Source: Aphelocoma coerulescens (Eukaryota; Chordata; Aves; Passeriformes; Corvidae). From it: a stretch of 64,000 bases of DNA. Below, in pieces: positions 22,701-33,911 of the stretch. How positions within the stretch are numbered: the stretch's first letter is position 1; each line of letters starts with the position of its first letter. The notes under the pieces are model-generated. The model was given only the letters and a program-made list of their open reading frames with translations. It was not told the origin of the DNA and did not search any database. A program made the translations under genes and the position numbers. Where the stretch lies: NCBI RefSeq assembly GCF_041296385.1, contig NW_027183511.1, positions 186,001-250,000 of the forward strand. The letters are read 5' to 3'.

Positions 22701-23139
22701 GGTCTCTCCAGGTTGGTGTCTGGCCTCAAGAAGGCAGGCTTTGGCAGATGGCACCGCGCAGCCCAGCGTGGCCCTCACGCAGCTGCGCGGGAGGCCCATC
22801 TGCCCTCAAGAGCTGGCCGCAGGAGGCAGCCCGTGACGACGTGGTCGGTGTGGCCTGCTTGGCTGAAGGAGGTGGCGCGTGTCCTGCCGTGCCACTGTCC
22901 CGCAAAGGGCAGAGTCAGCCGGGAGGCTGGCACAGCTCTGAGCACACGCAGCATAGCCCGGGCCCTGGAGGCGCCGGGAGCAGCTGGGCAGGAGCCTTCT
23001 GCAAGTGACCGGCGCTTTCTGGTTTCTCTCCCCAGAGTGCCAACATCTGATCCGCTGGTGTTTGTCCAAGCACCCTGCGGACAGGCCAGCGCTGGAGGAG
23101 ATCTTGCGCCACCCTTGGGTGCGGGGCAGGCGTCTTTGA
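19738..23139 (+). CDS. Membrane-anchored PIM-like Ser/Thr kinase, seven exons (right copy)
   Basis: Exons: 19,738-20,743; 20,895-21,116; 21,218-21,321; 21,414-21,464; 21,780-22,146; 22,535-22,711; 23,036-23,139. Every junction is GT/AG and phases agree, giving 2,031 coding bases including the stop (676 aa). The start is the first ATG in frame; an upstream in-frame GTG at 19,675 is not a credible vertebrate start. Residues 11-31 ([15 protein letters not shown] core) are membrane-like, with a basic cluster at about 35-60. Kinase residues: glycine loop 426-431, Lys448, hinge [12 protein letters not shown] 546-548, Asn553, DFG 567-569, then PPE in place of APE. PIM kinases are normally short (about 310-330 aa) and soluble, so the extension of about 400 residues is unusual. 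Intron 6 has a weak donor, GTTGGT. Confidence 0.85.
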
Positions 23140-23202
23140 TGCCTTGCCAGAGCCTCTGCAGCACCCGATTACCGAGTCCCATGCAGGACTGAGGGCTCGA
23201 GA

Positions 23203-23208
23203 AATAAA
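23203..23208 (+). terminator. Poly(A) signal of right kinase gene
   Basis: AATAAA 64 bp after the stop codon, mirrored at 8,981-8,986. Confidence 0.75.
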
Positions 23209-23463
23209 ACAATCACAAACCCATGCCGGGGTGTCAAGTCTGGTCCTGTTTAGCAACTTCAGCTAAAGAACCCTCTTGGGAAAAGGGGTAATCAGAGTGT
23301 TCTCTTCAGCCTTTGTCAAGCTTTTGATGCCTTTTCTCCAGGACGGTAGTTCTGTGTCTTCAAGCACAGGCTGTAGTACAGGCAGGAGGAGCTGTAACCA
23401 GCCTAGAAAGGTAACAGTGAAACAACAGCCGCCCTTTCAAACTGACGCGGCCACTTGGGTTCA

Positions 23464-24061
23464 CCAGAAGTGATACCTGGGCTCATGTGTGCATTCCAAG
23501 GGCCAGCAGGCGGCAGGGACAGAGATGCTGCTCACCTGCCAAAGCTGTGAGAAGAAGCAGAAACGCCAAAACATCATTTCAGGTCAAGCCCTAATGAACT
23601 CTTGCTCTTTCTTCCCCTCACACTGGCAGCAGGCAAATGCAGCCCGGTCTGCCTGGATTTAGGGGACAGCAGCATCTAAAGGAGCTGTGCAGGGATGCAC
23701 AGATGCTGAAAGAGACTCTACGGCAGATAGACATGCTCCAGCAGGCTCAGCCTCCCACACTGGGGCAGGGAAAGAGCATGAGGAGACCCCCGCTGCCGAG
23801 GAAGGAGCGGCAGAGAAAGTGATCCCTAGGGACTCCAAGGGAACCCCCCTGGTGTTACCAGCCTCTAACCCTATCTCACATTCGGGAGTTGTGTTATGTA
23901 ACAGAGCAACTCTTGATAACTTTGTTGTACCATGTAGCCCAGAGCTTTAGAACACTGGGTGGAAGGAGTGGTATTTCTCCCCAGCTGCCTTCTGGAGACT
24001 TTGCTATGCCAACAAAGAATCCCTGAATGCTCATAGCACCTCCTGTCCAGCAAGGGAGGGA
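23464..24061 (-). repeat. 0.6-kb triplicated segment (right-arm copy)
   Basis: Inverted counterpart of 8,128-8,725 and 586-1,183. It lies between the right kinase gene and the last HYDIN-like exon. Confidence 0.75.
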
Positions 24062-25377
24062 GACAAGGAAAAACAACCTCAAGTGGCCACAGACCTCCTC
24101 CTGCTTCTGCTGCATTTCACATTTTTCAGCCCCAGAAGTTCATCCATCTCTATTACCCTTTCTATTTGCTTCTACCCTTCCAGGAGATTTTTCTTTATAG
24201 CAGATGCTTTTCATGTTTAGAAACCACAGCATCCTCTGGGGGACAGGGAAACACTCCCACATACAGATGAGGGAATAGGCCCCTGAGAGGAGGCAGCTGC
24301 TTGAACAAGATCTAAAGCAGAAAGGGAATCCAGAGCATTTGTCTCTAGTTTTGTCTCTCTATTGAGCAGAACAGCACTAGATGATCTTCACTCACGTACA
24401 GTCATTTCTTACAACCTTATTGGCTCTAGCAGCCTCATAAAAGCAGTTCATCTGCAACATGTGTCCTGCTGCCCTTGCTACAGGGACAAGGTGTCTGTGG
24501 CTTCAAAGCTCTGATCAGCCTAGGCTCTTCTTTCCTGTCTATGCATTGTGCTGGGCTTCCTGCATGGTTTAAAGAAACCAGAGAGTTTGGGAAACTAGTT
24601 CTGGATGTACTGATACCAAACAGGTGCTGTGCTATAGTATGTGATAAATCAATGTGTGTGGCATTGAGCAGAAGCCAGGCAGAATCAGGGAGAGCTGAAA
24701 AGCTTCTAATTACATCTGAACTGCCTGTTCAAGGGATTCTGTGATTCAGTGGAAGCCTGGGAACCAGAGGAGAGGCCTGAAACTACAGAAACCAAATAAT
24801 GAAACATCTCTTTTTCAGACAACTTGCAGGAGAGGGAAAGATGATGCAGGAGTTGGGATCCAGAGACTAAAGGGCACCTGCTCTGCCCCAGTGTTATCAT
24901 CACTGCAGCTGCAGGATGTCTGGGGGTCCTTTGAGGCAGGTGAGGCTTGGGGGCACAGAGCTATACCATATAGCTATACCATAAAGCATTCATGCCAACA
25001 GCAGAGAAGGCAAAGAGACACAGGAGATGATGGGTTTTTCCTTGTAAGCCTGAGGAATTCACAGGAATTCCCATTTTCCCCAGCTTCCCTACAGTATCAG
25101 TGTTTAGACATCACCCTGCCTTAGAGGATCTTCAAAAATCTCCCTTTATAGTGAGCAGAGAAACTGGTATTTCTCTGTAAGTGGCCACGATCCCCCTTGG
25201 CAGTGCAGCTGTTACTGCAATTTTACTTTGGGGAAGTTAAACACCAGTCTCATCTCTAAAAGCATCCTCACTCACTTTACAAAGTGCCTCAGGAAGGGTA
25301 AAAAGAGGGGCTTTAACACAAGCACACACCCTCCTCAGCTGTGCTGTTAAATGCCAGGTTGCAGTCCAGAGACTTAC
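24062..25377. other. Arm interval without recognised genes (mirror of 6,815-8,127)
   Basis: No exon, LTR or LINE recognised. HYDIN-like coding sequence would be expected to continue here on the minus strand, but I see none, so the gene copy appears to end at 25,378. Confidence 0.5.
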
Positions 25378-25521
25378 CTTCTCCACTCAGAAAGGGAATT
25401 CTTTGGCTGATACTTCTATAGAGAGATCAATAAACTCACAAGTAAGGACTGTTTCTGTTATTGGCTCTGCGGTTGTGCTTTCCCCAATGGTGGCTTCACA
25501 CAGCACGTAATCCTGCACCTC
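25378..25521 (-). CDS. HYDIN: HYDIN-like exon with in-frame TGA (right copy)
   Basis: Mirror of 6,671-6,814. The TGA at 25,387-25,389 (minus strand) precedes the GTAAGT donor by three codons. Being present in both arms, it predates the duplication or was spread by gene conversion. Confidence 0.75.
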
Positions 25522-26124
25522 CTGCCTGCAAGAGACACTTGTCACCAGTGGCTGCTGGCATCCAGCAAATTGGCTCACCACCCACCACGGGCCCTATTCC
25601 TGCCCCAGAGTTATGGTCACTGCCCCCTTTTCTTCCAGCTTATTTATTCTGCACTCAATTGTCTCTAACACTGCACCCCAACAGCCACAAAAGGCACTTG
25701 GGAGACCCTCCCTCCCTTCTCACACAGCTTTTGTCTTACTCTATGCATACCCCAGATAAACCACTTGGCACTTGTTTAATTCACTTTCTTCTTGGGCTCC
25801 TAGTCTAAGTGTAACTTATTTCTCTGTCTTTCCTTGCTGACTCAGCATGCAACACTGTTTGCCCAAAAGAGCAGTATTTCCTTCCACCCCTATTTTGGGA
25901 TCAGCACTGGGTTTTGGTAGATGTGAAATCACGATAAAGCCGTAGCTGGCCTGATGGTGGCCAGCAAGGAAAGCAACTGGTGCTGCCATGGAAACATGTG
26001 GCCTTAAGCCAGTTTCTTGAAGGCCCCTGCTCATTCCCTCAGGCAAATGTCAAGGGACTGTGGAACAAGCCCAGGGGAGGGGATCTGATGGTTCCCCAGG
26101 CTCAGCCCTTGGTGGGGACCTCAC

Positions 26125-26367
26125 CTGCCGAACGCTGGAGAAGCCTTGCACCACCATGTGAGCTGACTCGTCTGGCTGCAGCTCCATTGACCGTGGCTGC
26201 AGCTGAAACAGGGGCTCTGGGAATCCTCTTCGTCCTTGGAGCTACTGACAGATGTGAGGCTCTGGCCCTCCTCCTCAGGTGGTCTGTAACATTCCATGGT
26301 CCAGTAGAGCCAATGGAAACGGTAGCCCCCGTTTGTGAATTTGAACCAACAAAAGCAGGGAATGAGG
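26125..26367 (-). CDS. HYDIN: HYDIN-like exon with frameshift (right copy)
   Basis: Mirror of 5,825-6,067, with the same one-base deficit at the CCCC run and the same splice signals. Confidence 0.7.
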
Positions 26368-26725
26368 CTAGAAGAGAAGACAAGATGGAAAACAGTATGG
26401 GAGTAGCTATATTTCCCTGGTCATCAGATTGCTCCCAATGAACAATTTGAGGTGTTAATAGCTTGGAGACTGTCTTCATTTCCAGGTCTTAATGTGGACC
26501 AGAAACAGTGTCTGATAATCTGCCCTTCTGATGTCATCATTGCAAAGAAAAATATGTTTATAACGGCAATGTAGCATTTTCCAGGAGATGCTGACAGGAC
26601 CTGGTGTTTTCCTCCAAAATGTTTGTTCTGGGGTGATTCATCCTGTTACTGTATTTTGCATTAATCTGCGCCCAAAACTATTACTCAATCTTTGAGATCC
26701 TGCACTTGGGGACCCTGTGGGGGGG

Positions 26726-26881
26726 TACGACCGCCATCCTGAAGTCTGCAGCAACAAAACCCTCATTGACGAGGTGAAAGGTTTGTGTACTACAACGTAG
26801 CGCTGGGATCATGACAAATTCTATCAGTCTTGGACTTGGGTAGATATCCGCCCGCGTTCCAGTGCTCCGTAACACCTGTCT
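26726..26881 (-). CDS. HYDIN: HYDIN-like exon, degraded 3' end (right copy)
   Basis: Mirror of 5,310-5,465. Here one T is absent beside the C tract, shifting the frame relative to the left copy. No clear donor. Confidence 0.6.
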
Positions 26882-27055
26882 CTGTTCCAGAAAGTAGGCA
26901 AGAAAGATTTGAAAAAAAAACCAAACCAAACCACAACAGGGAAAGCTAAAAAGCTTAAACAGCTCAATCCTGCTCAAGTTATTTCTTTAGGGACAACTAC
27001 CACTCTCCAGCTGAAATACTGGGCTTTTGGGGGAAAAAAAAAAGACACATTCACC

Positions 27056-27399
27056 TTTAGCGGGGGGGGGGGGGGGTGGTTCCGAGCGCAGGGGAGCCGG
27101 CCAAAGTCACGATACGAACACCAATACTATTTGAGCATCGTGCTTCCTTTATTGTTTACTTACACTCACTTATATCTACAAAGCTTCACGCACTATTTCC
27201 ACAGGACAGCCTCTAAGCAGCAGGGGAGCCGACCAGCATGTAACTTTTCCCAAGGCTGTTCAAGGCTGCCTGCTGCCAGGTGTCTTTCTGGCCTATCTGC
27301 AGCCTGAGGCCCCTTCAGGGGTGCTTCTGCAGCAGTCCTGGGTTGCCCCAACTCTCCTGGGCTATCATACGCCCCTGTTCCACAAGGAATCCCTATACA
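27056..27399 (-). mobile_element. Solo LTR with G15/C15 tract (right copy)
   Basis: Mirror of 4,791-5,134. The homopolymer is 15 long here against 16 in the left arm. Confidence 0.55.
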
Positions 27400-27587
27400 T
27401 TCACCTCCAAATTAAAAAGGATTAAGGTAAGAGAAAGCTTCAAACTACAAATTATTGGCCCAAAGGTAAAAGCTTTTCAAGAAATCTGTAATTAAGACCA
27501 GGCTGACAGTTAAACAACTGGTTATTCTAGTGGGGAGAAACCCTCCTCTTTAAGGTAAGGAGCGTGATAGTTAAAAGCAACTGTTTT

Positions 27588-28220
27588 GTCAAACTTCAGG
27601 CTCCCTGCCACAGCCTGCACTGCCTGGCCCTCCTGTTGACTGACTTACATGCAGTGCCACACTGGCCTGTGGGATATGCCCAGCCCTTGCCCTGGAGGGA
27701 TCTCTGCTGAGACAAGAGATTTTGCAATTGCCCAGCAGGACTCCCTGAAAAGGCAGCCACTTCTTGGTCATGGCGAGGAAAAGTGGACCCACAATCCTTT
27801 GGGAGACACTATGCAGATCTTTCTGTAACCCATTGGTCTGTCCCAGACCCTCTGTAACCCATTGGTCCCCTGCTGATCCCCTGTATCCCTATAAAAGGAA
27901 GCCCCCTGGCTCTGTGGGGGAGAGAGCTCGTCCCTGGCTTTCCCCTTCGCCAGAGGGAACCAACAATAAAGCTACCTCTGTGCGGAACCAGCCACACGGG
28001 CCTTCTCGTCTCTCTCTGGTTTGGTTTGGCCTGGAGGCTGCCCTGCAGAGCTGAGCTGAAGTCACGAGCTGACAATCACTAAAGAGCTGACAGCCCCTGC
28101 AAGGGCCCTCCTGCCAGCAGCTGAGGGAAGACACTGGGCCTCGGGACGGCGATCCCTTTCGGGACCATCTCTCCGGACCAGTCACCTCTTCCTGGGTCAG
28201 AGCCACGGACCCCACCACCA
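27588..28220 (+). mobile_element. Solo LTR (right copy), boundaries approximate
   Basis: Mirror of 3,970-4,602. In this orientation the TATA box (CTATAAAAG) is at about 27,890 and AATAAA at 27,965-27,970. Confidence 0.6.
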
Positions 28221-28666
28221 GCTGTAATACTGGCCCAGTGTGATGGTGCCATCCAGGGGATTTGGCATCATCATTTCCGTATGTCTTAATATGTTTGGAT
28301 CCTTGCAACTACTTTCCAAATGCCAGCTTTCCTTTCTTTTACAGAAAGCTCAAGGTTTCCAGAAATCTTCTGACATTCTCTTTTGTGCTCAGAGAGATGA
28401 CATGACATTTTTAAACAGATGTTTCCAAAGTTAATGGCATTTTAAAGATTAATTAACTAAAATTATCCTTGATTCCAGCTTAGATGAACTATATGCTGTG
28501 TCAGACACTGAGATTACCACCTATAAGGCATGAGCTGTGTATGCCACCAATCCCTTCTGTCCTTCTCCATACCAGCCTGTGCCTGTTTTCTCTGGAAGAA
28601 TCCCTGTACGCTTTGCACCCTGCCAGGATGAGTTGCACAAAGGCACACGTCTCCCCTTGCACTCAC

Positions 28667-28831
28667 CAGCAAGTTTCCTTCATCCCCGAACACGCCAATA
28701 AGGACACTGGTGTCATACTTGCCCAATTTTTGGGCTTCGATTGTAACTGGAATCTCTGCTATGCTGAAAGGCTGGACAATCCCACAGGGCTCGGAGCTGG
28801 AGTAGAACACAGGAGTATCTTCCTTGCGTTT
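28667..28831 (-). CDS. HYDIN: HYDIN-like exon (right copy)
   Basis: Mirror of 3,359-3,523. 165 bp, phase 0-0, open. Confidence 0.85.
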
Positions 28832-29264
28832 CTAGAAGGGACAGAATCAAATGCAACTTCAGAGGGACCTCTGAAGAAACTTTAAAGTCCTTAACATCCA
28901 CCACAATGGCAACTCACACACACTTCTAAAAATCCCCAGGAAAAAGGTGAAAGGCACAAACAAGATGCAAGAATTGTAGGTTTAGCATTCTCAGGGGGTC
29001 CTGCAAGGAGGCTGCCAGCACAGGCGTTGGTGTCTGTGAATGCAGCAGCTTTTCACAACCCTCTAAGATCTCCCACATCCCGAAGACTAGAACATGAACT
29101 GCTTCCTCAGGAGGTTAAACTGCACCCTAAAGTTTACATTCAGGTAGGATCTTGTTCTCAGCAGATCTTTAAGACTGAATAGAAACCAGCAAACCAAACC
29201 CTTTTTTTCCCCCAATAATCTCCTCAATAATATTGGAGAGGAGGAGGTGGATGCGATGCCAAAC

Positions 29265-29400
29265 CTGGGCAATAAGCCCGTAGCAGCCAGGAATGTGGCT
29301 GTTATTCACAATGAGGAACTTCCTCTCGTATGGCTCCTTCAGATGGCACTCATCGTAGCACAGGATGTAGGGGCACGCTGTCAGCTTAGGAACGATGCAT
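29265..29400 (-). CDS. HYDIN: HYDIN-like exon (right copy)
   Basis: Mirror of 2,790-2,925. Its first base completes the AG left by exon 31,282-31,382 to give Arg (NVMGR, then CIVPKLTACPYI), which proves continuity across the arm border. Confidence 0.85.
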
Positions 29401-31281
29401 CTGGGGAAAGAGATGACCCCAAGGGAATCAGAGATACTGAGAATGGAGAACGTTTACCCCTGAAGGTTGTGAAATGGAGCGTAACACATTTGTCTCTGTC
29501 AAATCAACATTTAACAGCCCTACAGTGATAAATTGCCTTCAAAGTCTTCCCACTCAAACATGTCTTGTCAAGGAAGGGCAAACCCTGAAAGGCAGCACCC
29601 AGAGGCTGCCAAGTGCCCCAGGCAGAGCACTTGTCCCACAGCTGCCTCAGCCCCTCCTTTACCCAAGAAGGCTTGAAAGGACTCCTGTAACAGTCCCAGT
29701 GATCCATGAGCTCTGGGGGAGCCTTGCCAACAAGGACCAGTGCTCACCAAGGCTCAAAGAACACAAGACTACAGTGTCTCAGTAAAAAGAACTCCCTTCT
29801 CTCCCATGGCGCTGTTGCCCTGGCCTGAGAAGTCAGCTGGCTTGCCCCAGCCTTGGAGGGCACAAGCCACCACCTGCCCTACAGAGTGGGTGATCACCCT
29901 CTCCCACCTCCTACAGCTCCCTTGGTCCTTCACCCCACGGCTCTCTACACTGACTGTCCCCATTTGCACTTGCTTGACAAAACTGCTGCCCAGGCACTGA
30001 CCAGACGGCTCTGCCTGGGAGAGGGAGCTGCATCCCTCTTGTCATTAAACTGATGTCCACAGCAGCATAGCAGGATGGAATTTGGCTGCAGCAAGAACAA
30101 CTTCTGGGTTAAGCCTGAGAACAGTAAAGCTCAAAATGGGAAGCAGAGGGAAGGAGAAAAACTAGAGCTGACCTGCCACATTAAGGGCTGTTTTCCCTTC
30201 ATAAGATCTTGCCCTCAACCACCCTCGCTGTGAGCCACTTCCCCACTGGCAAGTGCCCTCATTAACAGAACCAGACCCTGACTCTCGGCAAGCTGCTCCC
30301 CAAACCAATGCTGCAGGGTGCTCACAACCCAGCACAACTCCACCTCTTGCAGGAAAAAGGAGAAGAGGCCCTCGGGAAATTTGTTCCACCTCAAGCACCA
30401 AAAACCAGGCCAATAAATTATACCATTCCTGTTCCTTTTAGAAAAAGGCCCAGGGTCATGCTGGGGTGGAAGCAGGGGTGCTTTTCACCACAGGCTGCTT
30501 TCCAAGTACTGCTGTTCTCATGTCCAGCTGGACAGAACACAAGGTCATTAAGCAACACTTCTCCTTGGGAGCTGCAGCCAGCGAAGCCTGTGCATGGCAG
30601 TGTGCTGGGTGTTCCGGTTTGGCCAAATTTAGAAATATATCCTCTGAGAGAAGGCACAATCACCCCTCCCCCACCAGGGTCGGGAAAAAATAAATTTTCC
30701 TCGAAGGAAAGTGAAGGAGATAAAACTATTTATTTAACAAACACACGGGAAAGGAAAATAATGCTAAATAATAAAATCTTTTGCTGTGGAGGAAAAACCT
30801 GGGAAAGTGTTAGAGTCCTGCCTTTGGTCTCCTCGGAGCTGCGGCTTGGCCCAGGGCCAGGCCCTCTGTGCCCGGTGGAAAGTCCTCCCGATGTGCTCTG
30901 ATGTTAAAGCAATCAAGCAGTCCAGTAGAAAAGGGAGAAAATCCGAAATTCCAGGGAAGGAAAAATTCAACTTCGGTCTCTCTCCGGAGAACAAAGCAGC
31001 TGAACAACTCGCCAAAAAAAAACTGCCTTGGGCGCAGCAAGCCGGGTGCTTCCTCCCTTCCCTGCTGCAGCTGGGAAACAAATTGCTATCTGTGTGTGAC
31101 CTTGAACAAGCTGCAAACTGCTTTGAAAAAGTTTTGCTCAGTTTTTTTCCTTCCCTCTCTCAGGCTCAGTTTAGAGGCATAGAAAGGCACAGGAATTTAT
31201 TTCGGGGCATAGGCAGCGATATGGGATACACATCATAAGGTCACCCCAAGGCACTGGGGGAGACCAGGGAAATGCTGATAC

Positions 31282-31382
31282 CTGCCCATGACGTTCAGTG
31301 CCAACACTCCCTCACCAACACCCTCCATGACCACCAGGATACACTGGTAGTATTCCATCACAGTGTTGGAACACAGGGTCAC
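31282..31382 (-). CDS. HYDIN: HYDIN-like exon outside the arm
   Basis: 101 bp between CCACCAG and GTATCA. It reads VTLCSNTVMEYYQCILVV and GVGEGVLALNVMGR, follows exon 32,557-32,789 in phase 0 and ends in phase 2. It lies only 270 bp beyond the arm end and has no counterpart on the left. Confidence 0.85.
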
Positions 31383-32094
31383 CTGGTGGAAGAGAAGAGC
31401 AGTAAATTCCTCCTTGCAAAAGCTCATTGCCCATGTGTGGTGTCCTCCAGTTCTTGTTTCATGGCATGGAAGGGGAGGATTTTGCCTTAATTCTTCTGCT
31501 GGTCCATGTGTAGAGCACAGTCTCTGGGAGTAACACAAGCCTTCTGGCAATACCGGATTTGTTAAACACACCCTTCTATCAGGGCATAGGTCAGCTAAAT
31601 TGAAACATTAGAGTAAAGCTCTGTGCACCACTGTATTCAAATTAAGGGGCCAATTTTTCATCTGACTGCAATGACATAAACGCAGAGGAAGTCTGCTGAC
31701 TTGAACAGAACTAGTCCAGCTTTACAGCAAGAAATTGAAGGCAAAGTGTGGCCCAGCAGGTGCTGGGCAGTTCATGGCTGCAGTTTTTTCTGTCTCCCCT
31801 GGAGATCCTTGCAGTGAACACAACTCATCTGCTCATCTGCTCCAGGAGAGGAGAAATGAGACCAGGAAGAAAAGCAAACTGCTTTATACAGTAACATCTC
31901 TCTAATAGCCACCTCCTGTCCTCATCCTTCCTCTACCCACTTTCAATCAAAGAAATCTCTCTCAAAAGTACAAGAACGGCTTCTGTACTGATCATCTGGT
32001 ACACGGTTTCAGCTTGTGATTTTGGAGACAAAACAGCTCCTTCAGGAGCATCCCCAGTAACCCAGCTAACAGAGGCCTCACATCGGTGCAGGTC

Positions 32095-32459
32095 TATTAA
32101 TGCCGTAAAATATTACTGTGTCCTGCAGCCGTAGGGAGGAGGAGAGAAAATCCAGCAGGCAGGAATTGTGCAGCAAGATTGATTTCTTTAATTATTTTAC
32201 AAACCCTTTTATAGACTTTTTTCTTCATAGTCTAATTGGACAAGAGATCAGCCACCCCTTGGTGGAGGATGATTGGCTAGAATCCTAAAACATCCATTGT
32301 CAAAATATTTTTCTACTATAGTATAAACAAGGCTTCTCAAAGTTGCAGGTGTTTCATTGTTTATAGAACTCTGCTACTATCTTCTGTGAGAGAGAAAAGT
32401 CTCTCACAGACTTAGAAAATAGCAAGAAAATTCTTGCTAGCAGCATTTTTGTATCCACA
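32095..32459 (-). mobile_element. Solo LTR, 365 bp, 6-bp target duplication
   Basis: Flanked by CAGGTC at 32,089-32,094 and 32,460-32,465. On the minus strand it starts TGTGGATACAAAAATGC. A close relative of the same orientation and length lies at 33,542-33,911. It sits in a HYDIN intron. Confidence 0.8.
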
Positions 32460-32556
32460 CAGGTCTCTCACGCACACGATGCTCAAAGCTGGCAGAGCTA
32501 AAGCACTCCCACACTCCAGTGAAGTTTCAGCCCCACCAGCTGGACTCTTCCCATAC

Positions 32557-32789
32557 CTCAGTATCCTGGTGTCCCTGGGGGAGGATGGTCCCTTGGCTGG
32601 GAGTCATTGTAAACTCCTTTGGCTCCACATAAAAATGAATTCCCTTCCTCCAGGATGGGTCAGTATTGTTGTGCATTTGGTCATAGCAGGTAACAACAGG
32701 CCCTGAACCATCGTCCGGAATGCAGAGCTTGAATGTCAGGGACGCCGAAGAGGTGTTAGTGAGGCAAAAGTTTTTGGTGTAGGGAAGGC
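32557..32789 (-). CDS. HYDIN: HYDIN-like exon
   Basis: 233 bp, with acceptor TTTTCGTAG and donor GTATGG. It reads LPYTKNFCLTNTSSASLTF, an ASH-domain pattern, and joins the exon at 44,160 in phase 1 (DFGDIAFG, then LPYTK). Confidence 0.88.
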
Positions 32790-32881
32790 CTACGAAAAGG
32801 ACACAAATATCCATTCAGGCACCAATTACATCGTGACTCCTGGTGTGAATATCTTGGTAGGATGAAAGTGTGCTTGGAGTT

Positions 32882-33251
32882 TTGTAGAGAAATGGCTGAG
32901 TGAACAGGGACATGTATACGTGCACAATCCAAGCTATATTAGTGAACTGTTCTTGACTAGGGAAAAAAGAGAGGGGCAATGCTGATGTGGCAAGCCAACA
33001 GGATGTTGGGGAGGGCGATGCTGACCATAGAAAGAGAAAGACTTACGTTAGTTAGTCGCGTGCATATTAATCTCTAACCAATCACTTGCTATTAAAGGCC
33101 GCGTGAACAGTAGCTGTAATCCAATAGTATGGAGCTTGCTTATGCATGCTTGGAGAATTAGGGTATAACTATGGGACTGACAATAGAATAAACGGAGTTC
33201 CATCATATCTCTATGAGAAGCGTGGTTCATCCTGGCAGATCTCTGGCTATT
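32882..33251 (+). repeat. 5' LTR of the betaretrovirus-like provirus
   Basis: Starts TTGTAGAG and ends GGCTATT. TATAA near 33,170 and AATAAA at 33,187-33,192. The first about 100 bp also encodes the env tail in the 3' copy. Confidence 0.88.
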
Positions 33252-33253
33252 TC

Positions 33254-33271
33254 TGGCGTCCGACCAGGGAC
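33254..33271 (+). promoter_or_regulatory. Primer-binding site, tRNA-Lys-like
   Basis: TGGCGTCCGACCAGGGAC, two bases after the 5' LTR. It resembles primer sites for a lysine tRNA with a few mismatches, as expected for an aged copy. Confidence 0.7.
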
Positions 33272-33541
33272 CGTTCCTCAGAGGAAGATATGCTCGCTGA
33301 TCACTGAAAGAAGGGTGACGATGACGAGCGACAGAGACGCTGCAGGCAGAGAGTGTCAACCGCGAATCAAAGGACGTCGGTCAGGCCAGTAAGAAGGGTC
33401 GCTACCTTCCCTCCATGATACCCTGCTAGCATGGATTTAGAGTTTGCAGCAGCACAGGAATTACTCCTCAGTATCCTCACTAAGCGAGGGGAGGAGGTCA
33501 AGGAAAAGGATCTAAATAAGCTCGTTTTATGGGCGCGGGAG

Positions 33542-33911
33542 TATTACCGCCGGCCTGGTTCCTACGGTATATCACCGTGTCCTGCAGCCATAGGGAGGAG
33601 GAGAAGATCCAGCAGGCAGGAATTGTGCAGCAGGATTGATTTCTTTAATTATTTTACAAACTCTTTTATAGACTTTTTTCTTCATAGTCTAATTGGACAA
33701 GAGACCAGCCACCCCTTGGGGGTGATTGGCTAAAATCCTAAAACATCCATTGTCAAAATATTTTTCTACTGTACCATAAACAAGACTTTTCAAGGTTGCA
33801 GGTGGCTTGGTTGTTTACATTCCCTGCTACCTCTTCTGTGAGAGAGAAAAGTCTCTCATGGACTTAGAAAATAGAAAGAAAATCCTCGCTAACAGCATTT
33901 TTGTACCTACA
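33542..33911 (-). mobile_element. Solo LTR nested in gag, 6-bp target duplication
   Basis: 370 bp flanked by CGGGAG at 33,536-33,541 and 33,912-33,917. Same family and orientation as 32,095-32,459. Its insertion postdates the provirus. Confidence 0.82.

Larger units (their letters stand above)
19581..31013 (-). repeat. Right arm of the 11.4-kb inverted repeat
   Basis: Mirror image of 1,184-12,624. HYDIN-like exons here join, in matching intron phase, to exons outside the arm at 31,282-31,382 and beyond, so this arm sits in the parental locus and the left arm is the derived copy. Homology stops at about 31,013, next to an A-rich run. Confidence 0.93.

Noticed and set aside
26909..27307. 132-codon open frame spanning the poly-G tract
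   Set aside because: It exists only because of homopolymer length; its left-arm counterpart is split into two frames.
33254..33271. tRNA gene fragments at the two primer sites (also 48,760-48,777)
   Set aside because: Only 18 bases each, located right after LTRs; these are retroviral primer-binding sites.
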